From Phlebiopsis flavidoalba (Eukaryota; Basidiomycota; Agaricomycetes; Polyporales; Phanerochaetaceae): a stretch of 64,000 nt of DNA. Positions 24,501 through 34,704 of this stretch are shown here, piece after piece (position 1 is the first letter of the stretch; each line of letters begins with the position of its first letter). The notes under the pieces were generated by a model. That model was not told the origin of the DNA and searched no databases. It saw nothing but the letters and a program-made list of their open reading frames with translations. The stretch covers positions 563,001 through 627,000 of the forward strand of contig JAOCPU010000013.1 of NCBI GenBank assembly GCA_035772785.1, in the 5' to 3' direction. Both the position numbers and the translations under genes were made by a program.

Positions 24501-25394
24501 TCAACGCAGTTCATGTCACCATACGTCATTTCGGAAGCGCTCCTTCTGTTAGCACGCAGATTGGTACCCTCAGGCGATTGTTTGCTGCATCCTCCTCATG
24601 GCGATGCCGGCCAATGGTTCAAAAGGATGTCGCTGACGTATGTTCATTATTGCCGGAGTGTTCCCTCTTCGCTCGTACTCACAATCCCCATAGGGCAAGG
24701 TGACCTTTGGTCGTGGACACTGACTAGCGCAGACATCATCGCCACGTTGATTCTTCTCAAGCGTGAGGTTGAGGAGAAAGTAGGCAAACACCATCCATTT
24801 GACCATCACTGGCGGCCTGGAGGCCCACCTTCTGGCCGAAAGAGTTGGGTCAGGCCAACGTTGGTGTTATCCAGCGTCCAAGCTAGCCGTTCCCGAACAC
24901 TTGGGAGAAGCGACGAATGTGAGCGGCCACATGCTCTGGGGTAAAGCCTGGAACTCATCAGCTACATTTCAGCCTGCCCGGTCTCATCACGCTATCCGAG
25001 CAGAATTCCGTCCCAGGTTCTTCTCAAGCACAATGTCACCGTTGGTATTGGCATCATCGAATCCTTGGAACGCCCGTAACACTCGTTTCGACATCGGCTG
25101 GGTCTGTCTTTTTATCTTCCTGAGCTTGCTCTGGTTCGAAATTTCGATTACTGTGGTCTCATGAGATATTTGTATAGCTTGCGATCGACGCAGGAGGAGA
25201 CATCTCCAGGGCACAAGCTATGGCAATTGGTTCGACGAATGTGGAAAAGCTCCTTGGGGGTGAGGTTGACGCGGGCCGGTGCTTTTGCGGTCGCGGACCT
25301 GGTTGCTACCGAAGGCGGGCGACTTGCTGGACTTCACAGAGCAAAGTCAAAGCAGTCATCTCGGCCAGGGCGTGGATCAGTGGATATTCTCTAA
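21569..25394 (+). CDS. Membrane-anchored two-module amidohydrolase, copy A
   Basis: Member of the amidohydrolase (PF01979-like) superfamily found as about 900-residue proteins in fungi; substrate unknown. It starts MEKALPPPYAAALPAS. A single membrane segment follows (VAVSLACFLVIVYGFAFG, residues about 31-48), with the catalytic part presumably outside the cytosol. Next are DKRTQSDMYALPPA, AK(I)WTGEKNGTEVIHADI, WVTPG, then IVDLHSHLGDASSPELTG (about 22125-22180) with the HxH metal motif. Further metal-site pieces are VHCYENVDLDDI(V), FPIAAFHHAHEAYLVPD (about 23085-23140), ATNARYKREAYRGSEFAP, and the His-containing SDHPILDSRYLLYEA. The second module carries VDLRGGSISPGL and FGSPLGLV, where His-x-His is absent (see findings). 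The tail is LLDFT...KVKAVISAR ending in VDIL. The gene contains about ten short introns and several frameshifts. Head-to-head with the methyltransferase gene. Confidence 0.8.
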
Positions 25395-25641
25395 TTTTTC
25401 TTCAATGGCTGCTTAATTCGCTATTTTATGTATCATTTTCTCCGACCTATTTTTACATGGCATTCAAGGATTTAAAAATTGCCCGTCAACATTCACATCA
25501 TGGCGCCATTATGAGCTTGACGACCGAGTCTGGAGAGATGCCAGCATATTCCTTGGAGGGCTTGGCCGAGCGGCGGAGAGTGCGGGACCTTCCTCGTTCC
25601 AGGAGTCGTCTACAACTAGCTTGCCGACATCCTTGAGGCTG

Positions 25642-26888
25642 TCAAAGCCGGGGAGAATGACTGTCAAGAGCAATGGTAAGGTCTACACTAGACCCTAACC
25701 TAGTGGGGACTTCATGTACAGTGCAGGCCAAGACTACTTGACGCAAGCACGTCGTCATTTGGCTGAGCAAGTAGGCGACCCCCTTGAAAGTAGCTGGGTT
25801 GATAAGCTCATGCCTTCGTACCAAGGTGATTTTAACATTGGGTGGGAAGCGTTCTTCAGGTAAAGTCGCAAGCTGAGCTTCTGCAAGAGACCAAGCCATA
25901 GGACGTGATGAAGGGAGAACAAACTCCAGTTCTGTTAAGTTAATGCATGACGATAACCCGAGGCCAATCCACAAATCCTGACGGTCGACCAAATTTGAGC
26001 CATGCTTACCTGCACTGAGCTCAGAGATCATCGACTTACCTTGAGTGGTACACGGGGGGGGGGGAGAGCCCAAGTACATTTATATCCGTGAAGAGAACGG
26101 TTAACCTTCTAAGGCTCTTCCCTACACCTTTCAGGAGCCGGTTGTAAGCGGTGTGGCCTTCCATTTAGGGTTGCGTTTCCATAGTCCTCCCAGCGGCCCA
26201 AGTCGTCAGCGTCATGAGTTGCACACGCTTGAGGCGGGCCAAAGACGCTGTCCCGTGGTCGGATTGGTTCCCGTTGAGCCAGCGCGATTAGCGTCGAATA
26301 ATCTGGCCTGGATCCTCGCGGGAACGCGAGTCCGGCAGAGTTCGAGGACATCAAGTCCGAAAAAGGCTCCATAAGAGAAGTTAAGGACTTCTTCCGTTTC
26401 AATAATTCGCTGACAGTTGTCCAAGCTGAGTTGTCGAAGATGAGGCAAAGCCCCCCCGAGAGTGTGGGGGCAGGAACTGGGCTGGGTGACTGATTTGAAC
26501 GGGCCTTTCAAAAAGATAGGCGCCGCCCGTCCTCTTGTCGAGGGTAATTGCAAAACTTTCCAAGTTTGGGAGAGTCTTCACCAAAGAAGCGAGGTCGTTA
26601 CCGCCGAGGTCTCCGGTACAGAAATTGGGTCGCAACGCGAAGGCGCAAATCGACAATGACGGAGGCGAGTCGAGGCGAGCGAAGACCACTCTTGAAAAGC
26701 GGTCTGTCATGTCACCGAGCTCTGAGGGGGAGAATAGAGTGGGTTCCAGGTTGTAGAAGAGCTGATGACGACTCCTGGGCAGCCAGTTCTTGCACACCAA
26801 TCGGAGCAGGCATGAAGGGAAGATCTGTCCCGTCGCGAAGACCGTCTATCACCATCTCCTGAACCTCCAGAGGGATATTGAGAGCCAT
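25642..26888 (-). CDS. F-box-like protein with leucine-rich C-terminus
   Basis: Resembles the large family of basidiomycete F-box proteins, probable substrate adaptors of SCF ubiquitin ligases. It starts MALNIPLEVQEMVIDGLRDG (first base 26888), an F-box-like 'LP.E....I...' helix. A CKNWLPRSRHQLFYNLEPTL segment (about 26730-26795) corresponds to the common 'C..VC..W...SR..LF' motif. Leucine-rich stretches follow: LVKTLPNLESF, ALPHLRQLSLDNCQRI, FFGLDVLELC, and LGLSSCINLTELEFVL. The end is a stop at 25642. It contains introns and frameshifts. The family call rests on the motif order. Convergent with amidohydrolase copy A. Confidence 0.65.
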
Positions 26889-27960
26889 ATTCGATGTACT
26901 CAGTGTGCCGGTGATAATGGCCCCAATGGAATGTTGAGAGTTGAGAGTCGAGTGTCAAGTCTGATTGCGGACTGCTGGGCCACCCTACAGGCTTGATCAG
27001 TGGAACTGGCGCCCAAACGCCACCAAGGCTTTCGTCCCAAAGAGGAAGTGCTCATGTTGGCCACCCGCCACGTCGACCGACTTCACGCTGGAGCATGGAC
27101 TTGTGCGAGTACGCGGCTGGCTGCGCGCAACCGATGTCTCCCTCCCAAATGCGGGTAACGAGTACCGATATCATCTCCATCACAAACCGTCGCCACACCA
27201 TTTCGGAAGCATCGCTACTACGATATATATGGATTAATATATCTCGCGCGTTGTACTACGGACGGACCGCTGTAGGCTACAGTATTTCGAGGCTCAGATG
27301 CACATGTGTTTGTAACCCGTCTGTGAACATCTCACTACCACGAGCACGCCGAGCCCCACTGCGCGCAAAGTTCAGTGGTACCGTTTGCTGGCTGAGCGAG
27401 ACATTAATATTTTATGCGGTATTTTAATCATGGCGACGGCACATGAGCCTTCCGAAGTGTATTTGTCTACAAAATTGGCTGCTGGTGAGTATGAAGCATA
27501 TAAGAGCCAGTCGTCTAGCCTATTGGTAAGGGCGCATCCCATCTGCTGTACCTTTGAACGTTCGACGCGCTCACGTGTAGACGCGTCCCAGACGCGTCGC
27601 GCTTTGGGTTTAAGTGTTTGCCACACTTTGTATCTCCGCTTTCGGCACAGTCACTCGCGACTTCCCATTTTCCAGCCTTCCTCATCCTCTCTCCTCAAAC
27701 CACCGGTTCGTCCTTCGTTCGTTCGATACCCGTCCCTCTACTCTCACTTAATGTTCCCCCCTCCCCCCCGTATAATTTTTGCCAGAGAATATGAACATCG
27801 TTTCCCCCCTTCGTTAATTCTCCGTTTGCCACGCGCGTCGGTCTCGGCGCCGTTGGCATTCAACGTTTCAAGCTCCTCCTCGTTTTCCTCCAGGCCTGTT
27901 CTCCACCCACCGCGCCTTTCGTCAGCAAGTAACCGTTGTCTATCCACTGCTGCGAAGGTC
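26889..27960. other. Intergenic region without a supported gene
   Basis: Nothing homologous is recognised. The left part should contain the F-box gene promoter. From about 27650 the plus strand becomes C/T-rich, which may be a leader of the hypothetical gene that follows. Confidence 0.35.
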
Positions 27961-28966
27961 ATGCTGGAAGAAGGCTAAAACGCGAGATTGGAAACTGCTC
28001 CTGGCAACATGGCGATGTTGAGCTCGAACGCAAGACTGCCCGGGACCGCGCTCTGTCTAGGCTTGTCCGCTTGAAGGTTGCTCAGGCTGAAGGGACCGAG
28101 GATGGTTGTTTCGACGTCGACACTGGAGCCCCGATCATCAAGAAGCGCAAGATTTTTGGCCGTGCTTCACCCCCTCGTGAGGTGTGTATCGCGATAAGTT
28201 CGAATTTTATATCGCGCTGACGGTGTCCAACTCAGTTCTCCCGGCTACACTGAGATGGGCCCGCCCCTCGCTGGTGCAAGAAGGGTACTTGTTTTTCATT
28301 TGGCTTCCTTGACACAAGTGCTAAATTCGCTTTGAAACAAACCAGCTACCGCGTCGCACAAAAGCCAATGGATGTCGATGTGACAAGATCGAAGACGACG
28401 AGCCCCATGGTCGTCTCTCCCGGGATTGTGTTGGAAACGGTGCCTCAACCTGCTTGTTCTCGCCATCGACCAGCTTGGACTCTATCGCGAGCCTCCGTCT
28501 GAACCTCCGTCTCCTGAAATCTGCGCAACCAAGGAAGCCCGACTTCTTGAACACTCCGCTCGCAGGCGGGCCTACTGTACTTTCTCTCGCCGCTTTATCG
28601 AGGTCGCGGACAGCGTCATTGGGGACTCGGATGATGAAGACGATGGAATGGACGAGGACAGCCTGTTTGGCGACTACACGGACTCTATGGACGCCGAGGA
28701 CGACGGGGCGCTGTGGCTGGCGATTGACTACACGGCCTCTGGGGTCTCGCGAAATTGGGTGCGCGCGCGTGGGGTACGCCCAGAGCACGTCTTGGTTTGA
28801 CGACGTCGAGGACTACAAGATGGACATCGAAGACCATCGCAGTCGACGACGACGGACTACATGGACGCTCGAAGACACACAATCGCCGAAGACATCGACA
28901 GGTGGCCGACTGCCGAGGGTACCAAGGGCGCTGCGGTGCCCCGTAAGCAAGTTCAACCTGAAGAAG
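27961..28966 (+). CDS. Hypothetical protein with acidic segment
   Basis: Not recognised. A coding-like stretch gives ELERKTARDRALSRLVRLKV, DDGCFDVDTGAPIIKKRK- and RKIFGRASPPRE-like text (about 28020-28180). A possible intron lies between about 28180 and 28345. KPMDVDVTRSKTTSPMVVSP-like text follows, with the reading frame broken. A further frame gives EPPSEPPSPEI and the acidic GDSDDEDDGMDEDSLFGDYT (about 28620-28680). The basic-then-acidic, low-hydrophobicity composition suggests a nuclear, largely disordered protein. The start and exon structure are guesses, and the end abuts an implausible homopolymer block at 28969. Confidence 0.35.
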
Positions 28967-28968
28967 GT

Positions 28969-29078
28969 GGGGGGGGGGGGGGGGGGGGGGGGGGGAAAAA
29001 AAAAAAACCTTTCCCCTTTTTTTTTTCACACCTTTTTTTTGAGCTTTTTTTTGTGTTTTTTTTTCTGGGGGGGGGGGG
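28969..29078. repeat. Stacked homopolymers (G27, A12, T runs, G12)
   Basis: Direct reading shows 27 G (28969-28995) followed at once by 12 A (28996-29007), then short C and T runs with several T8-T10 stretches, and 12 G close to 29067-29078. Such a pile-up of different homopolymers is very unusual for a fungal genome and looks like a consensus or gap-filling artefact. Confidence 0.85.
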
Positions 29079-29269
29079 CATTATGAGGCCTGGGTCAATG
29101 ACTCTCGCTGTGGACCGCTGGGATTTCACTTCGTGTTGGGTGCCTGACTTAAGGGGAAGCCGTTCTGAATTTTCAAGCCCTACAACACTGAACGGTCGTA
29201 CTCTCGTGCCGCTCAAGACCTGGCTCTCTACGATTTAATGCCTTCGTCTACTCAAGACCTCCTCGCATG

Positions 29270-31160
29270 CCTACAACCACATACAAACATATCGTTATTC
29301 GTAACTTATCAGACTCAACGACTTTCCCGCGACGGTCAACTCACTCTGCGGCCGTGACGTCGATGTTCCACTCTCTTCCGTCTCTCCTTTCCTCTATCTC
29401 TGGTCTCCTCTCTCTCTTCTCATTCTCGGCCTCATCATCTCTGAATCTCATCTACCCTTTGGTCTCATCTCGTTCGCATATGGATTGGATTTTGGATTCC
29501 TCGCCTACTCGGTTTACATTGGCGCCTGCAGCATCTTCAACACACCAGCATCTTCGGAATGTACACAAGGCTCGCATCTCATTGGATCCGATTCGCAGTC
29601 TTGTCCTTGGCATCTCTTTCATCTCTCCTCGCATCTCTCTTCCCATCATAAAAAAAAAAGATATTAAAAAAAAGAAAAAAAAAGAATAAAGAATAAAGAA
29701 CAAAAAAAAGGAAAACATAATAAAAAAGAATAATAAAAAAGCTCAAAAATATCTCCCTTCCGTCTCGATTCCTCTCTTTTTGTAGTCCCTTCCCTGTTCG
29801 GCCTCCAGTATCGCACTGTCACTCAGATTCCCAGCAAGTCGTCGTCCTTCTTCTCATTCGCGCGCCCATCTCTCTTCCTGGTCTTACCATTTCTCGATTT
29901 ACACATCGTCTCGGCTTGTCAACGCACCCGGATTCAAGTTTCTACTCCTCAACCTACCCCTACACCCTCGGAGCTAGTCGACGTTCCCGCGCTGGTCGCT
30001 CACACCACTCCCGGTCTCGAGCCCAACACCTCGGAACCGCGGCTTTCACGTCTCAACCGCATGTCTCTCCATTTAAAGTGAGTTCCCCGCTTTTTCTACA
30101 CTGAGTTTGACTTGTTCTTGACTCTTCCTTCCAGCCGGCTTTGCGCCGCTATAGAGACTTACCCACGCCTCGCAGTGGTTCTTCGCGTCGTCTTCGCAGG
30201 TGTAGCCCGCTCGTTTATACACTCTCTGGTCCCATTTGACATGTGCGGACAGACAACGCTGCGACCTATGGACTCGCGATATTTCGATCGGCTGATGGCG
30301 CGTCCTCCCACGGGACATGTCGCGATGGGTCCCGTCAGGCTTTCAGTCCTCGCGAGACTGGCAGCCTGACGGGACTCGCGCAGAAGACCAGCCTCCGAGC
30401 TATCATCCTCAGGCTCGGCAAAACAGCCCCTCGTTCGAGGACAGTCTACCTTCACTCTCGCTTACAAACCGGCATAGAGGGCCGCCTCCCTCTTCGACCC
30501 TGCGCGACTCTCCGCGTCGCTCGGGACTAGTAGTAGCATCACCACGACTCACCAGCATGGTCGTTCGATGCTCACTATGTCTTCCCATCCGTTACATGAC
30601 AAGATTGCGTACGTACTTCCACCCCTTATGTTTTGATCATGAACTCATCGCATCCCGAACAGTATCCACACGCTTCAACGCTTTTTTTGCTATCGAATCC
30701 CGCTTTCGTCTTTTGCCGCTCTGCGCCCAACTGTTGTCGTCGTCAAGTTGTTTCTCGTGCACATCCACCCACACGCACCACTCTCCTCACATTTTGCATG
30801 TCTCCTCGCTCAACTCGTCTCGTATTTTGTTGCGCTTTCACCGCCTCTCGCTCACGCTCATCCTGCTCTCACTCATACCCGTCTCGCTCATCTCGCTCTC
30901 GCTCGCGCTCATATCACTCTCTCACTTTGCCCTCACACTACCCCACTCTCGCTACTATTTGCTCACCTTCATCCTCATGACTCTTATGCGTGCGTTCATC
31001 CCCTTTTCTCTTCCCTGGCTCTTGTTCTAATCACCGCTTGTACAGTCGTTACGACCTCGCACACGACCTATTGCACCATCTAGACGCCCAGTGCTCACCC
31101 CCTTCTTTCGCATACCCGACTCGTGCATCCCTCCCACCCACGCCCCGTGCTTCTGCTCGA
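29270..31160 (+). repeat. Pyrimidine-rich low-complexity region
   Basis: The plus strand is dominated by C and T in short 'CTC', 'TCT', 'CTCGCTCTCG'-like runs (densest at 29360-29440 and 30770-31000). An A-rich block (29648-29745) contains several A8-A10 runs. Long open frames here are Ser/Leu/His-rich, as expected of such composition and not of conserved proteins. A leader, a regulatory polypyrimidine region or a degraded simple repeat are all possible. Confidence 0.6.
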
Positions 31161-31816
31161 CGCTGAATGCACCATCATCCACATCATCCTATCCCCCAGT
31201 GCCTCCGTGCAGTAAGGGCATCACCCCATGATGCCCAGTGTCCCCCCGCCACAGTGCCTATTCTCAGTGCCATCACAGTGCCCAACCCCTCAGTGTGCGC
31301 CCCAGAATGCCTCTTCCTGCGCGTCGTTGCGGCCGGCGCCCAGCATACTATCGACATTCCTATCCCTACTTCAAACACGTCCACCGTGATCCCCACTCCA
31401 GGTCTACCACTGACCTGCGCTCAATGACGACCCCTTCACGCTGTTTGAAGCCCCCGCGCCCCGGAGGTTGTTCTCTCCGACCCCGTCGTTTGATGCACAC
31501 GACCTTCGGACAGCCGGTCAGAGCTCCGGCGTTTCGTCGTCGCGACCATCCGAGCCTCCCACTGGTTGTGCTCGCGCACACTCGCTACAAACAGTCTCCA
31601 TCACCCAAAACACACTACTCTTCCACAACACAGCCTATCCTTTGACTCCTCTCGGGCTCCCGACTCCAGCACTGCTTCATCTTCGATCCTCCACCACCCC
31701 ATCAAACTCTTTCCCGACAGAGTATGCTTTCAAGTCACCTCGAAATCCATGTCAGATCTCGTCCCGGTCTCGTCGCAGCGAAACCTGTAGTTGTTACTTA
31801 GTCCGAAACCTGTAGG
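29914..31816 (+). CDS. Hypothetical Ser/Pro-rich protein (weak)
   Basis: Not recognised. Some segments look coding rather than random: STPQPTPTPSELVDVPALV- and PRLSRLNRMSLHLK-like text just before a GTGAGT donor at about 30079; EDQPPSYHPQARQNSPSFED (about 30380-30440); and a terminal part with LFSPTPSFDAHDLRTAGQSS and SEPPTGCA (about 31465-31570). The interior (30600-31150) is low-complexity and could be intron or non-coding. The product would be disordered and rich in Ser, Pro and Arg. Bounds and even existence are uncertain. Confidence 0.25.
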
Positions 31817-31961
31817 GCAGTCGTCGTGGACTGTTATATGAATTTCCTTATGACTTGATTTGGACTCCACGTCTGTGACTGAAATGTCTAAACCAGATAA
31901 GATTTTGATGATTCAATTCTCTGTGGTATAGTACAGGCCGCTTCGTGATACGTTCGCCCGC

Positions 31962-32603
31962 CTAGTCGTTATTGTAGGCATTCCCCAGCGCAGTAAGCGC
32001 GCCGTTGTCGCTCACGAGGATGTTCTGACCGGCCATCCGAAGTACGCGTAACGCTGGACAGAACCCAAACCGTCCAGCCATGGAAGCATCGTCTTCATGA
32101 AAACGCCTCCTGCTGAGCCTCCGTTCCGCTCGCGCGCCGAACTATAGAGACAGGTCAGTGCCATCACCCATTCTCACATATACCAGGTGTAGCGTACCTC
32201 GGTCACCCATACTGGCTTTCCACACTTGCTTCCCACGCCAGAGATGTACGACTGGTAGTACCCTATGTTCGTGGCGGAGTCATAGATATGAATGGCAATA
32301 CAGTCAATCGTACAACCGGCGGCGCCGCGGCGGTGTCACAAACTCGCCCCTGCATAGGCGTCTTTGGGGAACCCGTATGTCGGCTGGCGTTCGTGAGATC
32401 TACTACCTAAGGTCAAAGAGAGCAAGGTTAGCATGGAAGGCGTGGCCGTAGCGTTGTCCCAATGGGTCACATAGGCGTATTGAAGAAAGGTCATGCCGCG
32501 CGCTTCGTCGAACACAAGAGCGCGGCGATGGGCTTTCCATCCGTGCTTACCCAACTTTGTAAACTGGTTGCCGCAATACCAAGAGCTCGTAGCCGGAAGA
32601 CAT
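31962..32603 (-). pseudogene. GH128/Asl1-like glycosidase, internally truncated
   Basis: Resembles the fungal 'alkali-sensitive linkage' family of secreted glycoside hydrolases (GH128, Glyco_hydro_cc), which act on beta-1,3-glucan of the cell wall. The C-terminal half is clear: CTIDCIAIHIYDSATNIGYY, SYISGVGSKCGKPVWVTE (carrying the nucleophile Glu in 'WVTE'), KTMLPWLDGLGSVQRYAYF across a frameshift, and GQNILVSDNGALTALGNAY before a TAG at 31962-31964. The N-terminal part shows KAHRRALVFDEA and WDNATATP. The middle, which should contain the 'FNEP' segment with the acid/base Glu, is not found; the text passes directly from about 32390 to the C-terminal half. There is also no signal peptide at the proposed start. 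Either a decayed gene or an assembly deletion. Confidence 0.6.
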
Positions 32604-32704
32604 TTCCTCAGCTCCGGGACAAACGTTCACACCATCTAGGAAGTGGCTGTGTTTTCAATGTCATAACTAAAATCCGATAGACACTCTATAGTAGGTACAA
32701 AGCC

Positions 32705-33461
32705 TTAAACAGATTCTGTGGGGATGTTAGAAACGGGGGCACAAGGAGAAGAAAATACACGTACGCTGAAGCAAGCTGTTGAGCTTGTTGACACGCGACG
32801 CGACGCTAAGGTCAATCGACTTGTCACCAAAGTCCACAATAATTCCGCCGAGGATTGAGGGGTTGACCTGTAGTCATACGATAAGCCTGTGGACATACAC
32901 GTAGAAGCAGAGCGTTTGCGTACCTTGTTGACGACCTTGAGAGACTTGGCTTGCTGAGCAGCCTGAGACTGCTTGAGCGTAGACTCCAGCCGCGACTGAG
33001 CGTCGCGTGGCAGAGGACCAGCGGAGGTAATCGTCACGGTCAACTCGCCCTTGTGCGCAGCAACAAGCTCGTTGAATCCCTCAATAACACCTTCCGTCTC
33101 GTTGAGCCTTCCGTTCTCCGACAGGACCGCAAAGAGGTTTTTGGTGAGCTCAGAGAGAGAGGCTTCTTGGAACCAGAGCTCTCAGCCTGCTTGAAAGAGC
33201 GCCTGGAGGCCAGTTGCACGGTCGCCCGCAGAGAGTGTGGGGTTGGTAACGAATGTCTTGAGCTCTGGCACGGCGTCGATAGAAGACGTGATGGAGCTGA
33301 GGTCACCCTGGACTTGAGGTCTGAGTGTCCCGAGGTCGGCAGCACCCTTAGAGAGCGCAGCCGGAGAAGATGGCATTGGAGTATTTGAGGGCGATGGTGC
33401 TCGCGGCGCGGCACCAAGGGGCCACGGGTGCGGTGGCGGAGCGGAGGGAGGTGCGCAACAT
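32705..33461 (-). CDS. ATP5: ATP synthase subunit 5 (OSCP)
   Basis: Oligomycin-sensitivity-conferring subunit of mitochondrial F1Fo-ATP synthase, part of the peripheral stalk. It starts MLRTSLRSATAPVAPWCRAA, an Arg/Ser-rich matrix-targeting presequence, then STIALKYSNAIF. The mature part reads DLGTLRPQVQGDLSSITSSI, LKTFVTNPTLSAGDRATGLQ, then ELVAAHKGELTVTITSAGPL, and SLKVVNK. A 57-bp intron follows, then VNPSILGGIIVDFGDKSIDL (the OSCP signature) and SVASRVNKLNSLLQ. A last intron (about 32716-32764) leaves a tiny terminal exon encoding the end QSV and TAA. A frameshift near 33140-33180 breaks the middle. Head-to-head with PPCDC (about 330 bp), so the two may share a promoter region. Confidence 0.94.
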
Positions 33462-33789
33462 GGTGGCAGACCTTGAGCAGAACGGCGAGGACGGTGAGGA
33501 AGGGGCTCAGCGCGTCGTTGGCGAAATCCGACCTCGCAGTCGGCGTTTGCCGCGCGGGCGATTTCGGCTCGCGCGCTTCGTCGCTACCGCTCTTTGCATG
33601 CCAAACTCTAGTCCATTGGCTGTGGTAATTTGTAGCTCCCTCTATGCTAACAAGATCTATTACCGATGTGCACAGCTATCAGTTTGTGTCGTGTAAGCGA
33701 CTAGAAGCGACTATGCAAGGCACGTTGAGTAGTAATACGCGCTCTAGTGCAAGCTTCAGGCCGAATGAACAACTTGCTTATTAACGTCC

Positions 33790-34639
33790 ATGGCCTCCAA
33801 TTTCGTCGTCGCCGAGAAGGAGCGTGCAGAAGGTTATACCCATGTCCTACTAATGCTCACGCAGGGAGTGTGGCCTCCCTAAAGGCGCCGTTGATCGTGT
33901 CTGAGTTATTGAAAGTAGGTGCACACTTATACAAATCAGTCAAAGTCTTCTAAATGAAACGTCGTAGCATGAGCGGGTCAAGGTTTGAGGTAATTGCTAC
34001 TAAAGCCTCTCTCACTTTCTTCAACGTCGACGCGATACGCGATGCCGGCTCGAGAATATGGCTAGACGAGGATGAATGGCTCGTACGTCATCATTGTGTG
34101 ACACAGACCAATGCCACAACGATTTGTGCTCAGGAAGGTTACAAAATCGGGGATCCTATTCTGCACATAGAGCTCCGAAGATGGGCAGACGTTGTACTTG
34201 TCGCACCATGTTCGGCTAATACGCTGGCCAAGATCGCTCACGGTATTTGCGATAATCTCGCCGTGAGTTATCCTCAAGCCCTGCTGTCACAGTGCACTGA
34301 TCATAGACAGACTTCTACGTTACGTGCTCTCGCTCCAACGACACCGACCTATGTATTTCCAGCCATGAACACGCATATGTTTGAACATCCTTTGACGGAT
34401 GAACATCTACGTATCATTCGCGAGGTCATCAAGTATAATGTGGTTGGTCCTATAGGTAAAAACCCTTGCGTGTGGAGATATTGGTGGGTATCGTCTCGAC
34501 AGGGGACGTATTTATGCTCGACACGTGACTAACACCCACCACAGGCTTAGGTGCCATGACGGAATGGAAAGATATTGTGCAGATCGTCGTAGACAAATTC
34601 GGATTAAAGCCCAAGGTCAACATACCAGAACAGCTTTGA
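33790..34639 (+). CDS. Phosphopantothenoylcysteine decarboxylase
   Basis: Flavoprotein that decarboxylates 4'-phosphopantothenoylcysteine in coenzyme A synthesis. It starts MASNFVVAEKERAEG. A frameshift precedes HAGSVASLKAPLIVSELLK (the FMN-binding 'GS.A..K.P' start of the fold). A short intron follows, then VIATKASLTFFNVDAI, RIWLDEDEW, a second intron, and GDPILHIELRRWADVVLVAP with CSANTLAKIAHGICDNL (the 'H.ELR.WAD....APCSANTLAK' signature). Next are TYVFPAMNTHMFEHPLTDEH (the PAMN motif of this enzyme) and, across a further intron, ACGD-like text, GLGAMTEWKDIVQIVVDKF, and EQL with TGA at 34637. All catalytic segments are visible. Tail-to-tail with amidohydrolase copy B, with only about 65 bp between the stops. 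Confidence 0.93.
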
Positions 34640-34704
34640 GTGTTGTATCATTGTAGCATGTAATTATGAATAAACATTCACATTCTTCTTGTCCAATATC
34701 CGGC

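Noticed and set aside
29267..29689. Ser/Leu-rich 140-codon frame in the pyrimidine block
   Set aside because: Its amino-acid content follows directly from CT-rich DNA, and it ends in an A-rich low-complexity run. No independent coding evidence.
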